Assembly (NCBI GenBank): GCA_016125475.1
Contig: WGLR01000012.1
Coordinates: forward strand, 1-64,000
DNA: 64,000 bases
Origin: Betaproteobacteria bacterium
Lineage (GTDB): Bacteria > Pseudomonadota > Gammaproteobacteria > Burkholderiales > Ga0077523
Direction of reading: 5' to 3'
The position numbers and the translations under genes were made by a program. A model generated the notes under the pieces. The model was given only the letters and a program-made list of their open reading frames with translations, was not told the origin of the DNA and searched no databases. Positions 27,006 through 36,477 of the stretch are shown piece by piece; position 1 is the stretch's first letter; each line of letters begins with the position of its first letter.

Positions 27006-28325
27006 TCAGAGCTGCTTGACGAGCACTTTCGACCGGCGCCGGTAGTTGTAGAACTGCTGTCGCTGCTCGGGCAGATCGCCGACGGGCACTTCGCGGAATC
27101 CCTGCTCGACGAACCAGTGCGCGGTGCGCGTCGTGAGCACGAACAGACGCTTCATCCGCGCCTTCCGGGCCTGCAGCTCGATCGCCTGGAGCAGCCGCTC
27201 GCCGGCTCCGCCGTTGCGGTAGTCGGGATGGACGGCCACGCACGCGAGCTCCCCGGCCCGGTCGCGGTCGAACGGGTAGAGCGCGGCACACCCGACGATC
27301 ATGTCGTCGTGCTGGAGCACCGTGAAGCGGCCGATCTCCATCTCGAGCAGTTCGCGCGAACGTTTCACGAGGGTTCCTTCCGCCTCGAGCGGCTCGATGA
27401 GCCTCAGCACGCCGCCGACGTCCTCGATGCTCGCCCTGCGGATCTGCTCCAGCGGGTCCTGCGAGACCATGGTGCCGATTCCCGCATGCGTGAACAGCTC
27501 CATGAGCAGGGCGCCATCGACGTGGCGGGAGACGAGGTGGACGCGCTTCACGCCACCCCGGCACGCGCGTGCCGCGAACGGAAGGTACAGCGCTGCGTCA
27601 CCCTTCAGCGAGTTGCGGCCCGAGAGGAGCTTCTCCGCCTGGCTCACCGTCAGTTCGCTCCGCACGCCGCCGCGTCCGGTGCCCACTCCCGGTTCGTCCA
27701 TGAGGAACAGCAGCTTGTCGGCCTTGAGCGCGATCGCGGTCTGCGCGGCCACGTCCTCCAGTGTCAGGTTGAAGATCTCGCCGGTCGGCGAATAGCCGAG
27801 CGGCGAGATGAGCACGACGTCCTCGTCCTCGAGGCACCGCTCGATCGCATCCGCGTGGATCCGGCGCACCTCGCCGGTGAACTGCATGTCGATGCCGTCG
27901 ATCACGCCGATCGGTCGCGCGACGACGAAGTTGCCGCTCGTGACGCGGATCGTCGCGTTCGCCATCGGCGTGTTGGGCAGCCCCACCGAGAGCAGTGCCT
28001 CGATCTCCATGCGCAGGCGCCCGCCGGCCTCCTTCACGTCCTGCAGCGCGGCCTCGTCCGTCACGCGCATGTCCCGCACGTAACGGATCTCCGCGTCGCG
28101 CCCGCGCAGCCGCTCCTCGATCTGCGGACGGGCTCCGTGCACGAGCACGAGCTTCACGCCGAGCGACGCGAGCAGGTTGAGGTCGTGCGTGAGCCCGATG
28201 AACTTGCCGTCCGCAACGACCTCCCCCCCGAACGCGACGACGAAGGTGCGGCCGCCGAAGGCGTGGATGTAGGGAGCGGCCGCGCGAAACCACGGCACGA
28301 AGTGCTCGAGGGTCCGGCGATCCAT
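27006..28325 (-). CDS. argA: Amino-acid N-acetyltransferase (N-acetylglutamate synthase)
   Basis: 439 residues; makes N-acetylglutamate from glutamate and acetyl-CoA, the first step of arginine synthesis. An amino-acid-kinase-like domain (about 1-290; FVVAFGGEVVADGKFIGLTH, LVLVHGARPQIEERL) binds arginine for feedback control. A GNAT domain (about 295-439) carries the acetyl-CoA site in ACVAVHPDYRNGGAGERLLQ. This two-domain layout is the classical ArgA. Its start overlaps the stop of the upstream SDR gene by one base (TAATG), so translation is coupled, although the metabolic link is unclear. Confidence 0.95.
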   Translation of the reverse strand: MDRRTLEHFVPWFRAAAPYIHAFGGRTFVVAFGGEVVADGKFIGLTHDLNLLASLGVKLVLVHGARPQIEERLRGRDAEIRYVRDMRVTDEAALQDVKEAGGRLRMEIEALLSVGLPNTPMANATIRVTSGNFVVARPIGVIDGIDMQFTGEVRRIHADAIERCLEDEDVVLISPLGYSPTGEIFNLTLEDVAAQTAIALKADKLLFLMDEPGVGTGRGGVRSELTVSQAEKLLSGRNSLKGDAALYLPFAARACRGGVKRVHLVSRHVDGALLMELFTHAGIGTMVSQDPLEQIRRASIEDVGGVLRLIEPLEAEGTLVKRSRELLEMEIGRFTVLQHDDMIVGCAALYPFDRDRAGELACVAVHPDYRNGGAGERLLQAIELQARKARMKRLFVLTTRTAHWFVEQGFREVPVGDLPEQRQQFYNYRRRSKVLVKQL

Positions 28326-29092
28326 TACTTCGGAGCCATCCGGATCGCCCCGTCGAGACGGATCGTCTCGCCGTTCAGCATCTCGTTCCGGCAGATGTGT
28401 TCCGCGAGTGCCGCGAACTCGGCCGGACGACCGAGCCGCGACGGGAACGGCACCTGCTGCGCGAGAGACTTCTGGGCCTCGTCCGGCAGCCCCGCCATCA
28501 TCGGCGTCTCGAACAGGCCGGGCGCGATCGTGACCACCCGGATGCCGTGGCGGGCCAGTTCGCGGGCCAGGGGCAGCGTCATTCCCACGACACCGGCTTT
28601 GGAAGCCGAATACGCGGGCTGGCCGATCTGGCCGTCGAACGCGGCGACGGACGCCGTGTTGACGATCACCCCCCGTTCCCCCGCCGCATTGGGCTCGCCC
28701 TTCGCCATCCGGTCGGCCGCGAGACGGATCATGTTGAAGGTGCCGATCAGGTTGATCGAGACGATCTTCGCGAACTTGTCGAGGGGGAGGGGGCCTTCCT
28801 TGCCGAGCACCTTGCCGGGAACTCCCACGCCCGCGCAGTTCACGAGCCCCTGGAGGCTTCCGAATGCGGAGACCGCCCGTGCGACGGTCTGTGTCGCCTG
28901 TTCCTCGGAGGTGACGTCGCAGGCACTGAACACGGCGTTCGCGCCGAGTTCGCGGGCGAGCGACTCGCCCAGGTCACGATTCACGTCGGCGATGACGGCC
29001 CTGCCGCCATTGGCCACGATCATTTCGACGGTTGCACGCCCGAGGCCCGAACTGCCGCCCGTGACGATGAACACGCTGCCGGATATTTCCAT
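28325..29092 (-). CDS. Short-chain dehydrogenase, type II 3-hydroxyacyl-CoA dehydrogenase-like
   Basis: 255 residues, classical SDR. The coenzyme loop is [11 protein letters not shown] (11-21); an Asp follows in VIADVNRD, favouring NAD. NCAGVGV, the catalytic Ser in [23 protein letters not shown] and the Tyr/Lys pair in YSASK are all present. The insert with [20 protein letters not shown] and the C-terminus [20 protein letters not shown] match the HSD10-like 3-hydroxyacyl-CoA dehydrogenase group, used in beta-oxidation of fatty or branched-chain acyl groups. It is upstream of argA with a one-base overlap. The exact substrate is inferred from similarity only. Confidence 0.87.
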   Translation of the reverse strand: MEISGSVFIVTGGSSGLGRATVEMIVANGGRAVIADVNRDLGESLARELGANAVFSACDVTSEEQATQTVARAVSAFGSLQGLVNCAGVGVPGKVLGKEGPLPLDKFAKIVSINLIGTFNMIRLAADRMAKGEPNAAGERGVIVNTASVAAFDGQIGQPAYSASKAGVVGMTLPLARELARHGIRVVTIAPGLFETPMMAGLPDEAQKSLAQQVPFPSRLGRPAEFAALAEHICRNEMLNGETIRLDGAIRMAPK

Positions 29093-29253
29093 GGATTTCC
29101 CCGTTGTGATGACTGGACAGCGGACGCCGCACGGTCACGAGGATCCGGACGTCCGGAAGGCAACGGCGAAAGTTTACCGGGGGCGGTGCGCGCTGGCACG
29201 GCACAGCGTGATGCGCCGGCCGGATACGGGGCCGTCGTCCGGCGGTTGCCGGC

Positions 29254-30030
29254 TCAGAAGTCGCCCCAGAGCGTCTGGAGGGCGGCCAGGGCCGCGAGCG
29301 CGGCGGTCTCGGTCCGCAGGACCCGGGGGCCGAGTCTGACCGGGACGAATCCGCGCGACGCCGCCAGCTCCGCCTCGACGGGGGAGAAGCCGCCCTCCGG
29401 ACCTGCGAGCAGGCAGACGCGACCGAGCGGCGCCGGCAGGGACTGCATCCGTGTCGCCCCGTCGACCGCGAGGAACAGGCGCGTTTCCGAGGCAGGGGGC
29501 GTGCGCTCGAGCGTGGACAGCCAGGTCGGGAACGCCACCGGTTCCTCGACCGGCGGGACGACGTTGCGCCCGCACTGCTCGCACGCCGAGATCACGATGC
29601 CCTGCCAGTGGGTCCGGCGGCGGTCGGCGCGGTCCGCACCGAGCTTGACGACGCTGCGCTCGGTCAGCACCGGGACGATGCGCGACACCCCGAGTTCGAC
29701 CGTCTTGCGAACGGTGATGTCCATGCGGTCCGCCCCGGAGACGCCCTGGACGAGCGTGACGTGGAGGGGCGATTCCGGACCGACGTCGTGCAGGCGGCCG
29801 GTCTTGATACGCACGGAACCGCGCGCAATATGGGTGATGGTGGCGTCGTATTCGCCGCCCGATCCGTCGAAGACGACCAGGGGGTCCTTCTCGGCGAGTC
29901 GCAGGACCCGGATCGCGTGGTGGGCCGCGATCGCGGGCAGGTCGAGTTCGGCTCCGGGACCCAGGCGGTCCGGGATGTGGAAGCGGGCGCCGCTCTTGAC
30001 GCGCTGGCCGGGTTTCATGGTACGGCCCAT
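29254..30030 (-). CDS. rsmE: 16S rRNA m3U1498 methyltransferase
   Basis: 258 residues, SPOUT-class methyltransferase with an N-terminal PUA-like domain. It contains HHAIRVLRLAEKDPLVVFDG, KTVELGVSRIVPVLTERSVV, SACEQCGRNVVPPV and the SAM-binding knot LLAGPEGGFSPVEAELA with LGPRVLRTETAALAAL. These are the canonical RsmE motifs. It methylates U1498 of 16S rRNA. Its start faces the inositol-monophosphatase gene; the 98 bp between the two starts must hold both promoters. Confidence 0.95.
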   Translation of the reverse strand: MGRTMKPGQRVKSGARFHIPDRLGPGAELDLPAIAAHHAIRVLRLAEKDPLVVFDGSGGEYDATITHIARGSVRIKTGRLHDVGPESPLHVTLVQGVSGADRMDITVRKTVELGVSRIVPVLTERSVVKLGADRADRRRTHWQGIVISACEQCGRNVVPPVEEPVAFPTWLSTLERTPPASETRLFLAVDGATRMQSLPAPLGRVCLLAGPEGGFSPVEAELAASRGFVPVRLGPRVLRTETAALAALAALQTLWGDF

Positions 30031-30128
30031 GCTACCATCGTTCGGACGTGATTAAGGATTCGATCAATTGTGAAGTTGTTTCCAGGGCGCCGGCCCCCGT
30101 CGAGGGGCGCGTCCGGGGTCGTGGAGCG

Positions 30129-30950
30129 ATGAATTTCGGCGGGGCCAACGTCGTCGACGTGGCGCTCGCCGCGGAAGTCTGCGCCGTCGTACGTGACGTG
30201 GCGGTCCGCGAGGTGATGCCGCGCTATCGAAGGGTCGGCCACCGTCGCAAGGCCGACGGCAGCCTGCTGACCGAGGCCGATCTCGCCGCTCAGGCGGCGC
30301 TCGCGGAGCGCCTGCGGGCCCTGGTGCCGCTCCCGTTCGTCGGCGAAGAGATGAGCCCGGACGCGCAGCGTGCGGAATGGGCACGAGGGGCGGCGGGCCT
30401 CTGGTGCGTCGATCCGATCGACGGCACCTCGAATTTCGCGCGCGGAATTCCCTACTTCGCGATTTCCGTCGCACTCATGCGTGGCGGCCGCAGCGTCCTC
30501 GGTGTGGTGTACGCCCCGTTCTTCGACGAAATGTTCCTCGCGGAAGCGGGCGCCGGGGCCTTCCTGAACGGCGAGCCCATCGCCTGCGACGCGGCTGTCC
30601 CGGCGCTGGAGAGTTCCGTCGCGCACATCGACTTCAAGCGCGTCCCCGGGGCCGTCGGCAGTGCCCTCGCGTCGGCTCCCCCTTACTGCTCGCACCGGAG
30701 CCTCGGATCCGCGACCCTGGAGTGGTGCTACCTGGCGGCCAGCCGCATCGACGTCTACGTCCACGGTGGCCAGAAGCTCTGGGACTACGCCGCGGGAAGC
30801 CTGATTCTCTCGGAAGCCGGGGGCAGCGTCGGGACGCTCGACTCGGCGGATTTCTGGTCCGGGATGCCCTGGACGCGCTCGGTGATCGCCGCCCGCGACC
30901 GGGCGCTCTACGACTCCTGGCGCCGCTGGATCGACGAGCAGCGCCGGTAA
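30129..30950 (+). CDS. Inositol monophosphatase family protein
   Basis: 273 residues. Metal and phosphate motifs: GEEMS (first Glu), DPIDGTSNFARGIPYF (the DPxDGT box) and QKLWDYAAGSLILSEAGG (the WDxAAG box). The family includes inositol, histidinol and 3'-nucleotide phosphatases (SuhB, HisN, CysQ); the exact substrate cannot be told here. I chose the ATG giving MNFGGANVVD because it matches the family N-terminus; a GTG at 30048 would extend the frame by 27 codons. It is transcribed away from rsmE and ends 145 bp before the ilvB promoter. Confidence 0.84.
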   Translation: MNFGGANVVDVALAAEVCAVVRDVAVREVMPRYRRVGHRRKADGSLLTEADLAAQAALAERLRALVPLPFVGEEMSPDAQRAEWARGAAGLWCVDPIDGTSNFARGIPYFAISVALMRGGRSVLGVVYAPFFDEMFLAEAGAGAFLNGEPIACDAAVPALESSVAHIDFKRVPGAVGSALASAPPYCSHRSLGSATLEWCYLAASRIDVYVHGGQKLWDYAAGSLILSEAGGSVGTLDSADFWSGMPWTRSVIAARDRALYDSWRRWIDEQRR

Positions 30951-31095
30951 GGCTCCCGATGGCGCCACGCGTCGCCCCGACGGTGGAACGCCGTGGGCAG
31001 GTCGCCGGCGCGCGCGTGCCGGGGCGGCAGGGGCCGGAAACCTCCGCCCTCGCCCGTAAAGGGAAAGCTCCCGCCCGGCGCCCGCAAGCCGTTCA

Positions 31096-31124
31096 TTGAC
31101 CGGCGTAAACCTAGCCGGTATCTT
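31096..31124 (+). promoter_or_regulatory. Sigma70-type promoter of ilvB
   Basis: TTGACC (31096-31101, 5 of 6 to consensus) is followed by a 17-base spacer and TATCTT (31119-31124, 4 of 6). The predicted RNA start is about 45 bases before the ilvB ATG. This leaves too little room for a transcription-attenuating leader peptide. Confidence 0.6.
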
Positions 31125-31150
31125 TCGCAGTTCCCCTTTTTGCAGGAACG

Positions 31151-31167
31151 TGGCGCGAATTGCGCCA
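31151..31167 (+). promoter_or_regulatory. Inverted repeat in ilvB leader next to the ribosome site
   Basis: TGGCGC-GAATT-GCGCCA forms a perfect 6-base stem with a 5-base loop, ending 8 bases before the ilvB ATG and abutting the weak AGGACG ribosome site. It could limit translation or bind a regulator. This is position-based inference only. Confidence 0.35.
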
Positions 31168-31175
31168 TCAGGACG

Positions 31176-32873
31176 ATGGAACTCACGGGCGCGGAAATCA
31201 CGGTGCGCTGCCTCGCGGACGAAGGTGTGGACTACATCTTCGGCTATCCCGGCGGGGCGGTCCTGCACATCTACGACGAAATATTCAAACAAGACAGGGT
31301 CAAGCACATCCTCGTCCGCCACGAGCAGGCAGCCGTACACGCGGCCGACGGCTACGCGCGGGCGTGCGAGAAGCCCGGCTGCGTGCTGGTGACCTCCGGT
31401 CCCGGCGTCACGAACGCGGTGACGGGCATTGCCACCGCGTACATGGACTCGATCCCCATGGTCATCGTGACCGGGCAGGTGCCCACGCACGCGATCGGCC
31501 AGGACGCGTTCCAGGAGGTCGACACGGTCGGGATCACGCGCCCCTGCGTGAAGCACAACTTCCTCGTGAAGGACGTCAGGGACCTCGCCACGACGATCAA
31601 GAAGGCCTTCTACATCGCGACCACCGGTCGTCCCGGGCCGGTTCTCGTGGACATCCCCAAGGACGTCACGATCGCCCGGACGGAGTACGAGTATCCGGCA
31701 TCCGTCTCGATGCGCTCCTACAACCCCGTGCTCAAGGGGCACGCCGGGCAGATCCGCAAGGCGCTCGCGCTGCTCACGGAAGCGAAGCGCCCCATGATCT
31801 ACACGGGCGGCGGGGTCGTGCTCGGCAGCGCTTCGGCAGAGCTTGCCCAGTTCGTCCGGAATCTCGGTTTTCCGTGCACGAACACGCTCATGGGCCTTGG
31901 CGGCTACCCCGCGAACGACCCCCTATTCATGGGCATGCTCGGCATGCACGGCACCTACGAGGCGAACATGGCCATGCAGCACTGCGACGTGCTGCTGGCG
32001 ATCGGCGCCCGTTTCGACGACCGGGTCATCGGCAATCCGAAGCACTTCTTCCAGGAAGACCGCAGGATCATCCACGTGGACGTCGACCCTTCCTCGATCT
32101 CCAAGCGGGTTCGCGTGGACGTGCCGATCGTGGGCGACGTGCGGGAAGTCCTCTCCGAGATGAACCGGCAGCTCGCGGCGACGGGCGCGAAGCCGGACGC
32201 CGCCGCACTGAAGGCGTGGTGGACACAGATCGAGCTCTGGCGGGCGCGCAACTGCCTCAAGTACGACCGCAACGCCGCGATCATCAAGCCCCAGATGGTG
32301 ATCGAGAAGCTCCACGAGATCACGGGCGGCGACGCGATCGTCACGTCGGACGTCGGGCAGCACCAGATGTGGGCGGCCCAGTTCTACAGGTTCGACAAGC
32401 CCCGCCGGTGGATCAACTCCGGCGGTCTCGGGACCATGGGCTTCGGACTCCCCGCGGCACTCGGCGCCTGGCTCGCGCATCCCGAGTCCACGGTGGTCTG
32501 CGTGACGGGCGAGGCCTCGATCCAGATGTGCATCCAGGAACTCTCGACCTGCAAGCAGTACCGCGCGCCCATCAAGATCGTCAATCTCAACAACCGCTAC
32601 ATGGGCATGGTGCGTCAGTGGCAGGAGTTCTTCCACGGCAACCGCTACGCCGAGTCCTACATGGACGCCCTGCCGGATTTCGTGAAGCTCACGGAGAGCT
32701 ACGGTCACGTCGGCATGCGGATCGAGAAGCCGGAGGACGTCGAGGGAGCGCTGCGCGAGGCGTTCTCGCGCAAGGACGATCTCGTGTTCATGGACTTCGT
32801 CACCGACCAGACGGAAAACGTGTTTCCGATGGTCCCGGGTGGCAAGGGCCTCTCCGAGATGATCCTGGTTTGA
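31176..32873 (+). CDS. ilvB: Acetolactate synthase large subunit
   Basis: 565 residues; ThDP, Mg and FAD enzyme condensing pyruvate with pyruvate or 2-oxobutyrate, the first common step of Val, Leu and Ile synthesis. The N domain has FGYPGGAVLHIYD and catalytic Glu50 in VRHEQAAVHAADGYARA. FAD region: IGARFDDRVIGNPKHF. C domain: SDVGQHQMWAAQFY, GGLGTMGFGLPAALGAWLA and the ThDP motif. That motif reads GEASIQM (445-451) with NLNNRYMG downstream; most relatives have GDG or GEG, so the Gly-to-Ala change is worth noting but is probably tolerated. ilvN, ilvC, psd, pssA and leuA follow. Confidence 0.96.
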   Translation: MELTGAEITVRCLADEGVDYIFGYPGGAVLHIYDEIFKQDRVKHILVRHEQAAVHAADGYARACEKPGCVLVTSGPGVTNAVTGIATAYMDSIPMVIVTGQVPTHAIGQDAFQEVDTVGITRPCVKHNFLVKDVRDLATTIKKAFYIATTGRPGPVLVDIPKDVTIARTEYEYPASVSMRSYNPVLKGHAGQIRKALALLTEAKRPMIYTGGGVVLGSASAELAQFVRNLGFPCTNTLMGLGGYPANDPLFMGMLGMHGTYEANMAMQHCDVLLAIGARFDDRVIGNPKHFFQEDRRIIHVDVDPSSISKRVRVDVPIVGDVREVLSEMNRQLAATGAKPDAAALKAWWTQIELWRARNCLKYDRNAAIIKPQMVIEKLHEITGGDAIVTSDVGQHQMWAAQFYRFDKPRRWINSGGLGTMGFGLPAALGAWLAHPESTVVCVTGEASIQMCIQELSTCKQYRAPIKIVNLNNRYMGMVRQWQEFFHGNRYAESYMDALPDFVKLTESYGHVGMRIEKPEDVEGALREAFSRKDDLVFMDFVTDQTENVFPMVPGGKGLSEMILV

Positions 32874-34583
<1,710 letters not shown>

Positions 34584-34673
34584 CGGGGCGGTTCCCGACG
34601 ACGTCGAGACGGCACGAGGCGGCGGTCCCCGCAGACCGGCCGCCCGTGACCGGCCCCGCTACGGCACTGACAG

Positions 34674-35315
34674 ATGAACTCCTATCCCCATCCCCTGATC
34701 GCGCGCGAAGGCTGGCCGTTCCTCGCGGCATCGTGCGTTGTCTCGGTGCTCGTGACCTGGATTGCCGGGTGGTGGTCCGTTCCGTTCTGGCTTCTCACGC
34801 TGTTCATCCTGCAGTTCTTCCGCGATCCGCCGCGCGCGATTCCGGGCCATGCCTCCGCGGTGCTCTCGCCTGCGGACGGGCGCATCGTGATGGTGGGGGT
34901 GGTGCGCGACCCGTATCTCGACCGTGACGCGCTGAAGATCAGTGTCTTCATGAACGTGTTCAACGTGCATTCGAACCGCAGTCCCGTCGACGGCGAGGTG
35001 CACGACCGCTGGTACAACGCCGGCAGTTTCCTGAACGCCGCGCTCGACAAGGCGTCGGAAGAGAACGAACGCAACGCGCTGCACATTCGGACACGCAACG
35101 GGGTCGACGTCACGTGCGTACAGGTGGCCGGGCTGATCGCGCGTCGCATCCTCTGCTACGTCGCACCGGGCGATGGCCTGCAGCGCGGGCAGCGCTACGG
35201 ATTCATCCGTTTCGGGTCCCGCGTGGACCTTTACCTGCCGCCGGGAGCCCGACCGCTCGCGCGGGTCGGCGACAAGGTTTACGCCACCTCGACCGTCGTG
35301 GCAGAGTTGCCCTGA
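34674..35315 (+). CDS. psd: Phosphatidylserine decarboxylase proenzyme
   Basis: 213 residues, the short (archaeal/betaproteobacterial) Psd type. It self-cleaves at Gly-Ser within [11 protein letters not shown] (G181-S182), creating a pyruvoyl group that decarboxylates phosphatidylserine to phosphatidylethanolamine. Two membrane helices near the N-terminus (about 17-50) are followed by [22 protein letters not shown] and [18 protein letters not shown]. pssA lies 41 bp downstream by the start chosen here, giving a two-step PE pathway inside the branched-chain amino acid block. Confidence 0.94.
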   Translation: MNSYPHPLIAREGWPFLAASCVVSVLVTWIAGWWSVPFWLLTLFILQFFRDPPRAIPGHASAVLSPADGRIVMVGVVRDPYLDRDALKISVFMNVFNVHSNRSPVDGEVHDRWYNAGSFLNAALDKASEENERNALHIRTRNGVDVTCVQVAGLIARRILCYVAPGDGLQRGQRYGFIRFGSRVDLYLPPGARPLARVGDKVYATSTVVAELP

Positions 35316-35356
35316 GCGGGATGGCTCGTCCGGCCCGAGGCTCTGTCGGGGGATTC

Positions 35357-36157
35357 ATGGAAGAAGGTCAGGCGCGACGGCGCTGGCTCGCCCGGCGCAG
35401 GTTCCGGCCAGGGATATTCTGGCTGCCCAACGCGATCACCACCGTATCGCTCTTCGCCGGTTTCTACGCGATCGTCCAGGCCATGAACGATCGCTACGCC
35501 GTGGCCGCGGCCGCGATCTTCGTCGCGATGGTCTTCGACGGTCTCGATGGCAGGGTCGCGCGGCTCACCCGCACGCAGAGCGCGTTCGGGGCGGAGTTCG
35601 ATTCCCTGTCCGACATGGTCTCCTTCGGCGCGGCTCCCGCGCTCGTGATCTACGAATGGGCCCTGAGGGGGCTCGGCAAGTACGGCTGGGCGTGCGCATT
35701 CGCCTACTGCGCCTGCGCGGCGCTGCGCCTCGCACGCTTCAACACGAACATCGCCGTGGTCGACAAGCGCTATTTCCAGGGTCTGCCGAGCCCGGCTGCC
35801 GCAGCACTCGTGGCAGGTCTGGTGTGGGCGATGGACACGTTCGACTACGAAGGTCGCCGGCTCGACGTTCTGGCGGCGATCGTCACGGTCTTTGCCGCCT
35901 TCACGATGGTCAGCAACGTCCGGTTCTACAGCGGGAAGGACATCAACATCCGGAAGACCGTGCCCTTCTGGCAGATCGTCCTCGTGGCGCTCGGCGTGGC
36001 GGTCGTGTTCTTCCTCGCGGACAACCTGCCGGAGATGCTGTTCACGGTCGCGACGATCTACGCGCTGTCCGGTTACGTGATGTGGCTCTTCCGGTACCTC
36101 CGTCCGGAACCGGGGACGCGCCACCCGCCGCCGGACCCGGATGGCGGACAGGACTGA
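35357..36157 (+). CDS. pssA: CDP-diacylglycerol-serine O-phosphatidyltransferase
   Basis: 266 residues, integral membrane CDP-alcohol phosphatidyltransferase. The catalytic motif DG-x2-AR-x8-G-x3-D-x3-D reads VFDGLDGRVARLTRTQSAFG then AEFDSLSD. Several hydrophobic helices and a Lys/Arg-rich N-terminus are visible. I use the ATG giving MEEGQARRRWL, which has a purine-rich site before it; an ATG at 35321 would add 12 residues and also follows a purine run, so the start is not settled. It makes phosphatidylserine for psd upstream. The leuA leader region follows. Confidence 0.92.
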   Translation: MEEGQARRRWLARRRFRPGIFWLPNAITTVSLFAGFYAIVQAMNDRYAVAAAAIFVAMVFDGLDGRVARLTRTQSAFGAEFDSLSDMVSFGAAPALVIYEWALRGLGKYGWACAFAYCACAALRLARFNTNIAVVDKRYFQGLPSPAAAALVAGLVWAMDTFDYEGRRLDVLAAIVTVFAAFTMVSNVRFYSGKDINIRKTVPFWQIVLVALGVAVVFFLADNLPEMLFTVATIYALSGYVMWLFRYLRPEPGTRHPPPDPDGGQD

Positions 36158-36226
36158 CCCCCCGGGGCGAGGCAACCCCGTCGTCGGGTGTCGCGCGGCA
36201 CACGCGGACCGGTATTCAAGAAATGC

Positions 36227-36255
36227 TTGATCGCGGTCGATGATCCGAATATATT
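36227..36255 (+). promoter_or_regulatory. Sigma70-type promoter of the leuA leader
   Basis: TTGATC (36227-36232) is followed by a 17-base spacer and TATATT (36250-36255). Both boxes match consensus at 4-5 of 6 positions with ideal spacing. The start site is expected near 36262, only about 4 bases before the ATG of a leucine-rich leader peptide, so that peptide would be made from a nearly leaderless message. The spacer region also holds an imperfect GATC-flanked dyad. Confidence 0.68.
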
Positions 36256-36265
36256 GGCCGTCACC

Positions 36266-36352
36266 ATGATGAAAGCAGCCCATACGATTCTCCCTCTCCA
36301 GGCCAGCCTCCTGCTGCTGGCCGGGCTGCTGCTGCGCGCAAGCGCAGACTAA
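36266..36352 (+). CDS. Leucine-rich leader peptide upstream of leuA
   Basis: A 28-codon frame starts with tandem ATG codons (MMKAAHTILPLQAS...) and ends at TAA. Nine of 28 residues are Leu: positions 9, 11, 15-18 (four in a row: CTC CTG CTG CTG) and 21-23 (CTG CTG CTG). This is the hallmark of leu attenuation peptides: scarce leucyl-tRNA stalls the ribosome and alters downstream folding. The stall codons lie just before a CTGCGC-GCAA-GCGCAG hairpin (36332-36347), and a stronger hairpin follows at 36384-36402. No Shine-Dalgarno site is seen; the promoter predicts a leaderless start. Function is inferred from composition and position. Confidence 0.8.
   Translation: MMKAAHTILPLQASLLLLAGLLLRASAD
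36332..36347 (+). promoter_or_regulatory. GNRA-capped hairpin overlapping end of leu leader ORF
   Basis: CTGCGC pairs with GCGCAG around a GCAA tetraloop. It begins at the last leucine codon and covers the codons just before the stop. A ribosome stalled on the Leu codons upstream would leave or disrupt it, as expected for a pause or antiterminator segment. Confidence 0.5.
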
Positions 36353-36383
36353 TCCTACCTCCTCCCGCAAGAGCATTACCCCA

Positions 36384-36420
36384 CCGGACTTGACCAGTCC
36401 GGGAACCGTTTGTAGTTTTC
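36384..36420 (+). terminator. Candidate leu attenuator hairpin
   Basis: CCGGACT (36384-36390) and AGTCCGG (36396-36402) form a perfect 7-base stem with a TGACC loop. A T-rich tract (gtttgtagtttt) follows at 36408-36419. It sits 32 bp after the leader stop and 58 bp before leuA, the position of an attenuator. Confidence 0.6.
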
Positions 36421-36477
36421 CGCGCAACCCGTGCGGGCGACGTGCCCCGGGTACGCTGCCACGACCAGGAGAGCATC

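Noticed and set aside
26715..29339. Very long plus-strand open frame opposite argA and the SDR gene
   Set aside because: High GC leaves stop codons rare on the opposite strand. The frame shows repetitive Arg/Ala/Val composition and no domain motif, while both minus-strand genes are complete and canonical.
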